Source: Blastobasis lacticolella
Taxonomy: Eukaryota > Arthropoda > Insecta > Lepidoptera > Blastobasidae
Assembly (NCBI GenBank): GCA_905147135.1
Contig: LR990067.1
Location: 5,952,001-6,016,000 of the forward strand
Direction: 5' to 3'
Length of the DNA stretch: 64,000 nucleotides
Positions 40,515-51,434 of the stretch are shown piece after piece. Position numbers and translations under genes: made by a program. The first letter of the stretch is position 1. Each line of letters starts with the position of its first letter. The notes under the pieces are model-generated. The model saw nothing but the letters and a program-made list of their open reading frames with translations. It was not told the origin of the DNA and searched no databases.

Positions 40515-41590
40515 ATTTTTTTTACTCGTGATGCGATGGTAACGGTGCTGCCCGGTTCTGGGGTCTTCTTGGACCGATTGGAGTCAACTATCTATGTTAG
40601 GATGGCCGATTAGTGATAGCTGATTATGTTATGTCGCGATTAAGGCGCTAGACGGGGAATAGGCTGTTCCACAGAGTTCCTTGTTGTAACTGTAGGCCGA
40701 GCTTTTACGAGTTAGGAGTTGAGATTTGAAGTGCCACTTAATCCTTGGTGCATTGCTGTTTAGGAATGCCGTGTTTATTAAATGCCCATATCGGAATTTG
40801 ATTTAACAAGTGTCACGTTAAAATAATGTAACGGATTTATTCGTCGCTAAATAATAAGTAGGTAGGTACGTATCTACTTTGGGGACAGTTCTTTTTTGGG
40901 TATTTTATTTTATACCTACTTAATGAAACCAAAAATTGGTACTATAAGTATTAAATTAATAATTCGTGCTAACAGCTTCGCCAAGTAATCCGCAAAAATA
41001 TCTCGTAGAGTCAATTGTGTTAAAAAAATCAAAACTCAGAAATGATTGAAAATGTAAGAAATTGATATAACATTATTCTGACCTATAAATTTAAAATCAT
41101 CATACCATACATAAGTTGTATGCCTAATCTTGTACTTCAAGAAGCATATAAATTTTCTGTACGTACAGAGATTAGGTAGAATAGGTTCTCTAAGAAACGA
41201 GAGAGTTTGATAATTTTAACAAGAGTTCTTCGGAGAAGGGCGTAAAAACTTACAGGGTCGAGAATTTTTTTATGAAAAACAGTACAATTTGAGTGAGTCC
41301 CTAGTTCGAATGTACGGAAATGAGGAGCTGATTTTTCATAGGATTTCCGCTTTAAAGCGGTGGATACCGAAATATAACTACACTCGCACTCAGCGTAGTT
41401 ACTATGGACGCGATCATAAGTGCATTACCACTTTTAAATTCATATTCCTGTGCTCAAAAGTTATATAGCATATAGCATACTGTTGGAAAGGGAATAAAAT
41501 AGAAAAGATTTTAAAATTAAAATAATATCAAAATCGCTTGTAGTTATTTTTTATTACATTTCAAAATGACGTTGTCTTTAGCCTGCCCGA
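40515..41590. other. Non-coding DNA
   Basis: Mostly AT-rich. At 41220-41260 AGAGTTCTTCGGAGAAGGGC and GTAAAAACTTACAGGG look like a worn Jockey-like tail. Nothing else recognised. Confidence 0.4.
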
Positions 41591-42330
41591 GGACTGAATA
41601 TCCGTCTACCCGTTCGTCGCAGAAACTTTGGGACGAGCAGGTTGGTGCGGGATAGTCTGGTTAATACGTCAACCGATCCTGCAGTGCGTGCCCGCCTCCT
41701 GGCTGTCGGCGAATGGGAGTCAGGCCTATGGCTTCAGCCACTTCCGTCATCTCCCATCGGCACCCTGCTGGATAGCTCTACATTTAGAGTTGCCATGGCC
41801 CTTCGCCTTGACGTTCCCTTCGTGACCCGTCATGAGTGCAGTTGTCAACAACAACTTGGGCATTACGGGTTGTCGTGTTGCAGGAGCGCCGGGCGCTTTT
41901 CAGAACTGAACGACATCATTCATCCTGGAGCCAAATGAACTGGCGAGAGACGACGGAAAAAGGCCCGACGGTATGACACTCGTGCCTTGGAAGATGGGTT
42001 GGTCTTTGGTTTGAGACTCTACTGAGACTCGAGACTCGAGCGTCGAAACCCTAGCACCGTCACATATTCCATCCACGAGTGTCAATGCCAGTTCCGCTGC
42101 CGCTTCGGCAGAAAATTTCAAACGGCGCAAATAAGCTGTCGTCAGCGGAGTTCATCTATTTGCGCCGTTTGGTTTAGAAACGCTTGAACCGTGGGGTCCA
42201 GGCGCTCATACTCTCTTTAAAGAGGTGTCTAAGCGCCTGGTTCGGGCTTCGCACGACCAAAAGGCTGGCCAATACCATGGCCAAAGGATCAGCCTCTCGA
42301 TACTTTTGGTAACAATTCTTTCAACATGAG
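41590..42330 (+). pseudogene. Reverse transcriptase C-terminal region, LINE relic
   Basis: Across frames the plus strand reads [107 protein letters not shown], then degraded, FAPFGLETLEPWGPGAHTLF, KEVSKRLVRASHDQKAG and QRISLSIL. The order is that of the minus-strand copy at 8664-9290 and extends it upstream. At least three frameshifts or stops. Catalytic core absent. Confidence 0.8.
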
Positions 42331-42334
42331 ACTT

Positions 42335-43000
42335 GGGGCAAGTTTTTTATTTGTAAATATTATTTTATAATTAGTATTAACATTAATAGATTTATTTCTA
42401 TCATATAATATTTATTTTAATAAATATAATCAATTTCCTTTTATTTTTAATAAATAAGGCAAGGTATGGAAATTAATTAAAATTATTTTAATTTATGAAA
42501 AAAAAAACCTGCAGTTAAAGAATTAGTTAACGTAGTTAACCTTTCGGAAGAAATTATCTAAATGATAGTTAGTGAAAACCGCATTAAAATCCGTTGCGTT
42601 CTTTAGGAGGATATACAGAGAGACAGACGTAGAAAGGGAGCGACTTTATTTAGACCTACCTAGGAATTTTACCACCATCTGAAGCTCTAGCACTATCTAG
42701 AGACTGTCTGGAATTAGAACGAGGTGCACGGTAGGACTTCGTAGGCGCTACGTGGGTCCAGAATACTCCGCTATTGGCTGCACTTGGGGAAACCGAAGGG
42801 TTTATCAATGCAAAGTAAAAGGTGGAATACAGGACCAGGAGCCTGACCGCCTAGCTCGAATTGAACGTCGCCATCTTCAAGCAATAGGATCGCAAAGCAA
42901 TCTCTACCAATCTCAATAAGCCAAGTCGCAAGTATATTCTGACGGATGGGATAGAGGACGAGAGGATGGGCGCAACCTTCCCCCTCCCCTGCATAAGAAT
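42335..43000. other. AT-rich DNA and a repeat E fragment
   Basis: 42574-42655 matches the end of repeat E (GAAAACCGCATTAAAATCCG, GACAGACGTAGAAAGGGAGC). 42690-43000 is GC-balanced with no frame or repeat recognised. Confidence 0.45.
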
Positions 43001-43019
43001 TAATCCTTGCTGTTTAGAA

Positions 43020-43230
43020 AAAACATTTCGGAGTCGGTCCGCTCACAAATACATTCGTTGTTCGCCCCTGCTTTAAAACCCCAAAATGACAACTCTCGCT
43101 CGTTCCGCTCGCTCATACATTAATTGATCACCCCAGCTTTTAAGATCCAAAAAGAATTATTTTTCGAGCTCGTTCCGTTCGCTCGTTCATTTATTTAGCA
43201 CAATCAAAATGGCTGTAAATTTTAGCTCAC
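43020..43230. repeat. Degenerate CGCTCG-type array
   Basis: About three units of 75-85 bp, each with CTCGTTCCGCTCGCTCA followed by TTAATTGATCACCCCAGCTT-like sequence and an AAGATCCAAAA-type stretch. The same unit flanks repeat N at 63001-63660. Non-coding. Confidence 0.55.
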
Positions 43231-43539
43231 TGCGATATTACAGATATTATAGGTAACTAAACTTTACTTTTGCCCCAAGAACCAAATCCTGGATCTGAAC
43301 CTGGCACACGAGGTTCCAGACACGTGGCAAGGGACGTCCATTGAGATAACATCAGCCGTAATCTCCACAGCGTTCGCCCAACTTCTCTTCGCGACCGCCT
43401 GAAGATGTTGGGGCTGCGTGATAGACCAGTGATACCGATCGAGGCTCCAGCGAGCGGTCTGGTAGATAACGCCAGGCAGGATTGACCGCCGATTCCTCTC
43501 GGCGTTCGGCCTCCTCTGTAGATACATATAAATAATAAT

Positions 43540-43893
43540 CATCTTGGCGTTATTGTCTTGGGTTCACGCGCACGAGGGCCCGGGGTCCACCTGACCATGA
43601 TCCAAGGTTTAGCAGGTCAGATAATTACAGTAGAGCGACTGCCATCTGACCTACGCGACCCTGCTACCAGGGCAACCTGACCAGATTGGATCATGGTTAC
43701 ACATTCTGTGTTTTTCTGCCACATTCACACCTGAATGTGCAGGTTTCATCACGTAAGGGCATCGGTTAGCATTTAACTAATGTACATAACTCAGAAAAGA
43801 GTCATTGGTACATGGCCGCAGTGGGATTCGAACCCGGTACCTACTCTCGCTTACGAGTCGGATACCTTAACCACCCGGCCACCGACGCTCCCT
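43540..43893 (-). mobile_element. SINE-B copy, full length
   Basis: The most complete SINE-B. Minus strand: GGAGCGTCGGTGGCCGGGTG (box A), GTATCCGACTCGTAAGCGAG, GGGTTCGAATCCCACTGCGG (box B), then body to AACGCCAAGATGATTAT. A short direct echo (CACATTCTGTG/CACATTCACAC) marks a small internal duplication. The tail is TTATTATTTATATG on the minus strand. Confidence 0.88.
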
Positions 43894-43899
43894 CCTCTG

Positions 43900-44345
43900 T
43901 AGAGAGGTATCATCCCTTAAACGGGAAAAAAAATTATGCAGGTAAATAATAAAAATGAAATAATGATTCCTCCCCAATTCTTTCTCTTGCTCTGACCCGC
44001 AGCCATTTAGCCTCCTTTGTCGTGAGTGAGTGCCTCTACAGCCTATATTGTAAATAATACAGGAATTTAACTGTTTGTTTAATAAACTACTTTTGACAGC
44101 TCGACTTTAAGTGTTCTACTCACCTATACGATACCTACTTAAAATCGTACCCTTTCATTGTAAGCACTCCAAACACAGGTAGGTATTGTAACTCATTATA
44201 AAAATTATAAGCTTGACGCATTGAAGAATGCTAACATTCACCTTTCTCCCAATCTTATTACAATTTTATTACTGATCCAAACTACCGTTACCGACAATAC
44301 AATCAACGGATGTGTTTAGATGAAATCTTACGGAAATCAACTTTA
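43900..44345. other. Non-coding DNA
   Basis: Nothing recognised; AT-rich. Confidence 0.4.
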
Positions 44346-44600
44346 CAATCTCTAGACTACGCGTTTATTGCTGGCCACCGAAATCTTTGCGTGTGAAAAA
44401 AGAAGAAATTATCGACTTGTCAAAATTCCCGCTTTTCCGCTGAGTGCCAAGAAGCGGTTCTGTTTCCCGCGTAAACAAAACACGAGGGCGGTCGTCGACC
44501 CCAACGGTACCGCAAAACTTGTTCTGTGCCGAGCGGCGGGTGGGTCCGTGACGTCACATTGGTAAAGTTATCGGATGCTAGATGGCGGTGGCGGTTATGT
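44346..44600 (+). promoter_or_regulatory. GC-rich patch with CRE and CCAAT-type sites
   Basis: A palindromic cAMP-response element TGACGTCA (44549-44556) is followed one base later by ATTGG (reverse CCAAT) and then GGCGGTGGCGG. The patch is open in one plus frame for about 65 codons but has no ATG. It may be a promoter or 5' leader; no linked gene start is identified. Confidence 0.3.
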
Positions 44601-44604
44601 GAAA

Positions 44605-45350
44605 ATCGAGGAAAATTTTATTTTACCATGGAATTAATGATAGTTGATTGAACTAGAAAAGACCAAAAAACAAAAATAAGAAGAAACAAATACAAAAAGC
44701 GTGTTAAAAATAAGTAAGTCCCTATGTCACAGAATACTAAACTCTTATATGTGCATATAAAGTATGTAGGTACGTAGATATGTATAATTCCCTGCAAGTG
44801 ATTACAACCTGTATTAAACGATTTAATTTATACACTACACACAGCTACAGAATAATGAAAATAATTAATACAACTCAAGAAATAAAAATCGTAGACCTGT
44901 GTCAATTTTTTATGCCATCTATTGACGAGTAGCGGAATTTATGATAAATAGTTACAACAGCGCCCTCTAGTGCTGCCTTGAAGAAATGCATCCTTCACTG
45001 ACATCGTGAGGTCGTTTGTTTCGGTGCGTTTGTTGGTTAGTGTTTACTTTTGAATTTCGATAGATGGCGTCATGCGTTTCAAAATCATGAATTTTCTTAT
45101 AGTACCTTCATTTTTCACAGTATTACGTTGCTTTTTATTATGAGCTCTTTCTTTCATTTATTATTTCTTTCATTCATGCTTTTATTGCAGTCAGAGTCAC
45201 AAACAATACAGTGGCAGTTTTGTTTTGTATGTTGTGGTGTTTTTTACAAGTTTTGTACCTAAAGTTGTAAATTGTTAAATAAGTAATGTCTTGTTTAGTG
45301 CGTGAGGCGTCCTTGGACATATTCTTGCGAATGTATGGTAAGTGATTGAT
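44605..45350. other. AT-rich DNA
   Basis: CAGCGCCCTCTAGTGCTGCC (44957) and ATAGATGGCGTCATGCG (45059) are short GC-richer islands. No gene recognised. Confidence 0.4.
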
Positions 45351-45355
45351 TTGAT

Positions 45356-46125
45356 CTTTCTTTTGGCCAAGTTCATCACTTTTTAAGCTATCTTGAACTA
45401 TTTGAAGCCTTGCCGAGCACTAAATGATTAGCACCACGCGCAAACCACGTAGGATGTACGTACTTACCTACTCAAATGCGAACAACAACTCTTTCAGGTG
45501 GAAGAAATAGATTAAGTCAAATGCAAACCTATTTGCCAATAAAAAAAACGGTCTAGGTATGTCACGCCTAAACAGCTAAACAAGTTCATATAAAATTTGG
45601 TCAGGATTTGGTTGGAGTGTAGCAAAGGGGGCGCTGAGGAAAAACGATTGAGTTGCACCCTTTGGTATCCTCTAACTCAGGATTTAGATAGTAAGTTTGG
45701 TAAGGAAGGACGTGGGCTTTATATCTTTAAAAATTACCGAATGAACTCAGTATTGGTAACAAGTAATAGGTACTACGCTACGTTACATCATTTGCCTAAA
45801 GGTAGCACCACGTTAGAGTGATGTGATGTGACGTACGTGGGACATCAGTTCTCATAGTAAATGTATGAAATGCAATTTAGCAACACACTGTCCCTGATGA
45901 GACCAAACCCATGGCGTGTGCGTCAGAGCGCGTGTGTGGCGTGTAATGACGCGATCTGGCTCGTCACGCGTCATTGGGCCGCAGACACATACACAGACAG
46001 GTCCATATACACGTGTATGTCGCGTCACTCAAGACATATGGCATCACAGTCCAGTGTGGGCCTCATGTAACGTTGTGTAACATCACATCAATAATATGCC
46101 GGCACCTTTTGGTTCGGTGAGCCCT
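45356..46125 (+). repeat. Duplicated segment P, copy 1
   Basis: It is nearly the same as 53916-54717 over its whole length: TTTCTTTTGGCCAAGTTCAT at the left, GCAAAGGGGGCGCTGAGGAA in the middle, GTGTGTGGCGTGTAATGACG and TGTAACGTTGTGTAACATCA at the right. The right third contains inverted repeats TTAGAGTGATGTGATGT and ACATCACATCA, a MITE-like structure. Both copies end against the same repeat D 3' end. Frames inside (45861-46070) are parallel in the copies but lack coding signs. Confidence 0.8.
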
Positions 46126-46126
46126 C

Positions 46127-46395
46127 ATCATCACAGCCCGTAACAGTCCACTGCAGGACTTAGGGCCTCTCCCACGAAAGGGCAGGTTATTGCCATAATC
46201 TCCACGCTTGGCAGGGGGGTTGGAGATCGCAGTGTTCAAATATAACAATGGAAAATGCAGCTGCCCATTTCCAGCCTACGGAGATCTTGGATCTTTTGCC
46301 TCGAAAACATTAGTCGCCTTGTACGACACCCACTAGTGTAAGGGGTTGGTGCTATTCTACTCTGCCGGACACATCACACGGCTACGGTGAGCCCT
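46127..46395 (-). repeat. Repeat D copy
   Basis: Near full length, minus. It faces the plus copy at 46450 across about 55 bases, making a long imperfect inverted repeat. Confidence 0.8.
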
Positions 46396-46449
46396 ATAGG
46401 CGTTCGATGTGTTAAATGCGAAACTTTGTAAGAATGGATGTTATGTTTT

Positions 46450-46718
46450 GGCCGCGTAATGTCCGGCAGAGTAGAATAGAAGCAACCCCTTACACTCGTG
46501 GGTGTCGTAAAGGCCTACAGGGCGACTAATGATTTAGATTCAAAAGATCTAGAGTCTCCGTAGGCAGGAAAATGGGCAGCAGCGTTTTCCATTGTTATAT
46601 TTACAACCCTGCGTTCTCCAACCCGCCTGCCAAGCGTGGAGATTATGACAATAACCTCCCCTTTCGTGGGAGAGGCCCCAATTCCTGCAGTGGACTGTTA
46701 TGGTCCGTTATGATGATG
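46450..46718 (+). repeat. Repeat D copy
   Basis: GGCCGCGTAATGTCCGGCAG through TTATGGTCCGTTATGATGAT. Full set of D blocks. Confidence 0.8.
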
Positions 46719-46896
46719 TTATGTTTAGATGGATATTTGATGCTCATGCACGCAAAAGCTACTGAACTGGTTTTGATGAAATTTTACACTGCAGATACCA
46801 GCAGACTAATACCCAGATTACGACAGTCTCTAATTTAAGATTCAGATTAAAACGAAGTCTCTATTTTGATTTATTACTTTACTTTTATTACTTAGA

Positions 46897-47110
46897 CCAG
46901 ACATACATTTTACTGCCATCTCACCTGGTGATAAGTGACGATGAGGCCGATGATAGAGTATGCCTGTCTTGAAACAGCCTATTCAATCTAGCCTTGAATG
47001 CGTCTAGATTTATTTGATATAGGTAGGTAGGTATCCCGAAATTCAAAATGATATAGAAGCCCTTGTATCCTCGTTGTAACAGAAGTCGCGGGCAAAAGCT
47101 AGCAATAGAC
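46897..47110 (-). pseudogene. LINE C-terminal fragment (type G)
   Basis: Minus strand: GFYIILNFGIPTYLYQINLD then AFKARLNRLFQDRHTLSSAS and SSLITR with a stop. Upstream residues replace the WN-LP--VFP block, so it is diverged. Confidence 0.7.
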
Positions 47111-47236
47111 ATAAATCGATGTACTAAAAGTCTATAATACTGGTAGAAATCTCTACCATTAAAATAATACGTAATTAAAACAGTTCGTCACAGGATGGCT
47201 AAAAAAAAGACTCAACGCTGGCCTGTCCGCGGGACC

Positions 47237-47258
47237 GCGAGACAACCGGTTGTCTCGC
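47237..47258. repeat. Perfect 22-bp palindrome
   Basis: GCGAGACAACC followed by its exact reverse complement. It lies in a small GC-rich island (47215-47360) with CGCCGTCCCTTTCCCACATC; function unknown. Confidence 0.6.
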
Positions 47259-47423
47259 TCCCGCAAAGGGCTTTTCCTATCGCCGTCCCTTTCCCACATC
47301 TCACTGTCCCTCGGTTTCAGACGTGTGACATCCCCGAGGGTTAACTCGCTGGGATCAGGGTTGTCACTTTTATTAAAAATGGATTTTAATGTTTAATTTA
47401 TTGAATGATTAATTATATATGTA

Positions 47424-48308
47424 TGTCGCAGCCATCTGGATAAATCAGCCAATTAATGAGAAGGCTAGTCCTTTAATTAAACGCCGGCATTTAATTAAAT
47501 GGCTAAAGTATAACTAGCCAAGTTGTCGAACGTAACGTCTGACTACTTGGCTGAACGTTATTTAGCCGTTTTGTTAAAGGGTATACAGATGGTTGGTTAG
47601 AGTGACCATAAGTTCGCTGGTAAACTTAAATGGTAAACTTTATTTAAGATAAAAGATAATAAAATAATAAAGATCACTTTTATTTAATAAAACATTATTA
47701 GTGGCAAGATATTAAATAAGTAGGTATACAATTAATTGTATTGTGTACCTATAACAGTATTTTACTCAGAAAAATATTTAATAAAAACTTTTAATTTATA
47801 ACTGATTTACTACTTGTAACTATGTAGTAGGAACAACAGCAACAGTGCACTTTCTTATTTTACAATATTAAATATAAAATGACACAAAAGTTTAGCATTT
47901 CTAATTAAAGGTAAGTAATGTAAGTATAAAAAGAATATGAACATATTAAGTTATCTTAACTCTTACTTAACGTTATGTTCATTCTTACTTAAAAGCACGT
48001 AGGTACCACATTTAAAATTTAGTTAAAACGAAAAAAATACATTGCTTGCTGTGCGAGCTGTCTGACGCCAGATTTGTTTTGGTAACTACCAGAGCGCAGC
48101 AGTAGATAAAATTTGAACTAAATTTAAATCACCTGCCTTATTTTACTTCAGCCGTCTCCAAAGGGCTGGCTTTAATAAGCCAACTAGTTAAACGATGAGT
48201 GATGTTAGTTAAATCAACGATCGGCCTAGACATTTAATTGAATGCCGGCGATTAATTAACGGACTAGCCTTCTCATTAAATGGCTGATGTAACCAGATGG
48301 CTGCGACA
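47424..48308. mobile_element. Long-TIR transposon, non-autonomous
   Basis: Ends TGTCGCAGCCATCTGG (47424 on) and CCAGATGGCTGCGACA (to 48308). The inverted repeats extend about 80 bp with few mismatches and contain AATGAGAAGGCTAGTCC, CGCCGGCATT and repeated TTAATTAA motifs, then weaker complementarity further in. The ~885-bp interior is AT-rich with no transposase frame. Flanks (GTA / TGTA) do not give a secure target duplication. Superfamily not determined. Confidence 0.8.
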
Positions 48309-48368
48309 TGTATAAAGCGCTGGTCTAGTGGCAGCGTTGTTGCGACACCGATAACCGAGGTTAAGCAA

Positions 48369-48610
48369 TAAATAAATAATCGTAGACAGATTCACACAGC
48401 GCCATCTAGCCCCAAACTAAGCAAAGCTTGTGCTAGATTACTGATATACTACTTAAATACTTTTTTAATACATAGTTATTATACATAGAGCCCCCAGACC
48501 CGCAACAGAAATTAAAAGTCATAATTTCAATTTCTTCCCAGCCAGGCATCGAACCCGGGACCTCTTGCGGGGCAGACCATCATGTTGACCACTGAGCCAC
48601 TCAGGTTGTC
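48369..48610 (-). mobile_element. SINE-A copy
   Basis: AATAAATAAATAATCG tail, CACACAGCGCCATCTAGCCC, box B as GGCATCGAACCCGGGACCTC, and GAGCCACTCAGGTTGTC at the head. Small deletion of the ATGGGTGCTAG part. Confidence 0.85.
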
Positions 48611-48889
48611 AGCAAAATGGATGGGTGACCGTTTCGTACTTTGAAGCTGGTCGATCTTCAGCTCCGCGACGAGCTCGCCACTCGTAAGGTGTGCCTCCTA
48701 ATACCGTTGGCGAAGCGAGGTTGAAAATATTAGAAACACGAATTAAATTATTACTTGTATGTATAATGATGATCAATTTTAGAATAAATAAAGAACAGAA
48801 GACTTAACGAAAAATATGAGTCAATTTGATAAAGTTAAGGCTCCCAAGGTGACTAATCTAATCTTGTCTCTTCGTCGACTGCTCTCTTG

Positions 48890-49230
48890 AAATCTGGATT
48901 GAGCGTGGGCAGTGAATGATTTATTAGAGAGCGCAGCGAGCTCAAACTTTTTCGAAGTCTGGGTTAAAATAGCTAGAGTGAACATAAAGAAATAATAAGC
49001 GGGCTCAGCGAACTCAGAACTTTTGGTAATTAGGCTTTAAAATTACTATTGAGCATGTAGCGCGTGCAATGTGAATGCTTTAAAAAATGAGCGAGCGCAG
49101 CAAACTTGAAATTTATCAGATAAGCAGCTGATGTGAACATATTGTAACATAATCTATTAATGAATGAGAGAGTTCAGCGAGCTAAGAATATTTGTGTTTT
49201 TGCTCATAAAATCCGGTTCGATCACACAGC
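48890..49230. repeat. Degenerate GAGCGCAGCGAGC array
   Basis: Four diverged units of about 75-95 bp, each with a core like GAGAGCGCAGCGAGCTCAAA, GCGGGCTCAGCGAACTCAGA, GAGCGAGCGCAGCAAACTTG or GAGAGTTCAGCGAGCTAAGA and an AGAGTGAACATAA / AATGTGAATGC-type spacer. Related by its core to the arrays at 43020 and 63001 in reverse orientation. Confidence 0.6.
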
Positions 49231-49234
49231 GCGA

Positions 49235-49690
49235 GCGGTTTGAATAAAAACAAAACCTGTATAAATAAAATTTACCGACTTGAGTACATGTTCATTTAAG
49301 TACCATACCACCCGATACATCGCCCATCCTGTCCCTAAAAACACACAAGTGCTAACCCTTCACCCAGCGGTCACCCGGGCGGCAGCCCTATCCGGCTCCG
49401 GGCAGAATCAATATTTATGGTCCACGATATATTTCACCTCTGCAATGCCTGCTCAGGCCTAGACAACGCCGTAATAGCGGCTCTATCGATTTACTTACAC
49501 CTTGTTTGTGTATTGTAAGATTGGCTGGGTGTGAAGGGTTAGGTTTGGAATACGGGTTTGAATGCGGTGCTTTTAGGTAGGTTTGAGCTCTGTTTTGTCA
49601 TTTACCGTGTATGGAAAGCGGATGGAACGCTGATGTTGAGTGCGGTTGTCGTAGTATGAGTAGGTAGAATACAAATTTTACAAAATCTGT
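49235..49690. other. Non-coding DNA with a GC-rich middle
   Basis: 49320-49500 is GC-richer (CACCCGGGCGGCAGCCCTAT) and open for 60 codons in one plus frame (49280-49462) from an ATG, with no recognisable product. Confidence 0.35.
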
Positions 49691-49693
49691 CCA

Positions 49694-49914
49694 GGGGCTC
49701 TAGTTTTGAATCGCTCGCTTTGATTTCAACTATTTTCAATTTTGAATTTGCCACATTTACACATTGGCAACACTGATAGAGTACGGTTCAAAAATAGGAA
49801 AAATCAGCAACATGCATCAAAATATCGAATGTACGAAATGTCGAATTTTTAATGCCGAAAATTCAAATTTGAATACCGTTCGAATCGAGGCGAACGATTC
49901 AAAAATAGGGCTCC
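49694..49914. mobile_element. MITE, ~221 bp
   Basis: Left GGGGCTCTAGTTTTGAATCG, right complement GGAGCCCTATTTTTGAATCG, pairing over about 25 bp with a few mismatches. The interior carries further TTCGAAT/ATTCGAA motifs. It ends where MITE-F begins, so one sits against the other. Confidence 0.65.
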
Positions 49915-50612
49915 AGATTGGCTTGTCCTATTTGGTGGTTAAACATACAATACTTTTAACAAAATCACGACGTGCCGTATCAATCAAACACAAAGAAAAC
50001 GAAATTCAAGTAATAGGCAACTACTGAAAGAAAGCAAGAAAGGACACGACACAATAACTGTTACAGTTATAGACAACGGAAACATTAATTATTAAAGTAT
50101 CTAAAACAAGGCCAGCATAAATGGTACCCACCCAATTATCCATTTAATTAATAGATTCTGACATATTTTAAATGCATAATTTCATTGAAAATATAAATTT
50201 CACCATCACTACTGCCACAGTTGACATTCGGAAATCTATTTTGTCTATAAATTTTACAGGCATATCCCAACCCCATAAATTCTCCCCCATCTTTGTTTTG
50301 GTCGCTAGTAGGTACCTGCGTAGCCGTGGCCGTGTGGTGTCCGGTAGAGTAAAATGGCACCTACCCCTTATACCCGTGGGTGTGTCGTACAAAGCGACTA
50401 ATGTTTTCGAGAGAAAAGATCTAGAGTATCCGTAGGCTGGCAATGGGCAGCAGCATTTTATGAAACGATCCCCAACCCGCCTGCCAAGCGTGGAGATTAT
50501 GACAATGACCTCCCCTTTCGTGGGAGAGGCCCAAAGTCTTACTGTGGACTGTTATGGGCTGTGCTGATGACCTACGCCATATTTCTTTACCAAATAAGAC
50601 ATGTCAATCTGG
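49913..50612. mobile_element. MITE-F copy enlarged by a nested repeat D
   Basis: Left arm CCAGATTGGCTTGTCCTATT (49913 on) and right arm complement CCAGATTGACATGTCTTATT (to about 50612), both followed by TGGT. Internal ATCACGACGTGCCGTATCAA matches the short copy at 13934. A repeat D (50328-50575) is inserted near the right end, which explains part of the ~700-bp length. Confidence 0.7.
50328..50575 (+). repeat. Repeat D copy nested in MITE-F
   Basis: GGCCGTGTGGTGTCCGGTAG through GGACTGTTATGGGCTGTGCT. The (TTGTTATATTTATAACA) part is deleted. Confidence 0.75.
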
Positions 50613-50614
50613 AT

Positions 50615-51430
50615 AGACTACCTATCTCGGACAACATTATCTCTGATGCAGGTCGGAAGGATGGCTAGGCTTCCACAAGAAATTCGTCAACGGTCTTAAC
50701 ACTAACAGCTGACTTTATAGATCAATTAGGCAATATTATTTTCTCCAGTATTTTTCCCATTTAAGTTTTTCCCCACTCGGGTTTGTTTTCGTTCATGTAT
50801 TTCACCATTCGCATGTGTTCCCAATACTTAATTTCTATTCCCGTTTTCCTCTATTGCTGAATTTTGCCACTAGCGTAATTTACATTCGCGTTTTTCCCCA
50901 TTGATGACATTTTTGCTACACGAATTTCTTATTAATATTCATTTATTCGTAGTAATAATCATACATCGTCATTTAAAATAGTTTCATGAATAGAATTAAG
51001 TACTAATAGTTGATGTCAATGTTAAACAACAATTAATTCAATAGTATCAAATTATCATGATTCGAAATCGTCAAGAATTAAATTAGTGTTATAATATCAA
51101 ATAATAATTAAGTCAAATGTTAAATTAAACGTGGCACGTGGTCCCTGGGCCCCCCAGCTCAGCTGTGTGAGGTCCTTTGGTGAGGCCCTTTAGTGAGGTC
51201 CTTTGTTGGCTGCCAGTCCGAATGCCATACCACAATGCCAAGTCGAGTTACTCGTAAAATTTTAATGTGTCATTTGTATTCAGCTTGTGTACGTGTTTAC
51301 TTTTCAACGAATTTAAACGAATGCTTAGCTGGTTCTAAGAGAGGATGGTTTAAAGTTAGCAGGAGTTTAGGGAAGCTCAAAACACTGTCTTAAATTACGC
51401 GTGCCATTTATTATTAGATACGTAATTAAT
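50615..51430. other. Non-coding DNA with short tandem repeats
   Basis: At 51167-51206 three ~13-bp units GTGAGGTCCTTTG / GTGAGGCCCTTTAG / TGAGGTCCTTTG stand in tandem. 50750-50920 is rich in TTTCCCC words. No gene recognised. Confidence 0.45.
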
Positions 51431-51434
51431 CCAT

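Noticed and set aside
41642..41938. 98-codon frame as a possible intact gene
   Set aside because: It is one frame of a decayed reverse transcriptase tail; continuation needs frame changes and matches the relic at 8664-9290.
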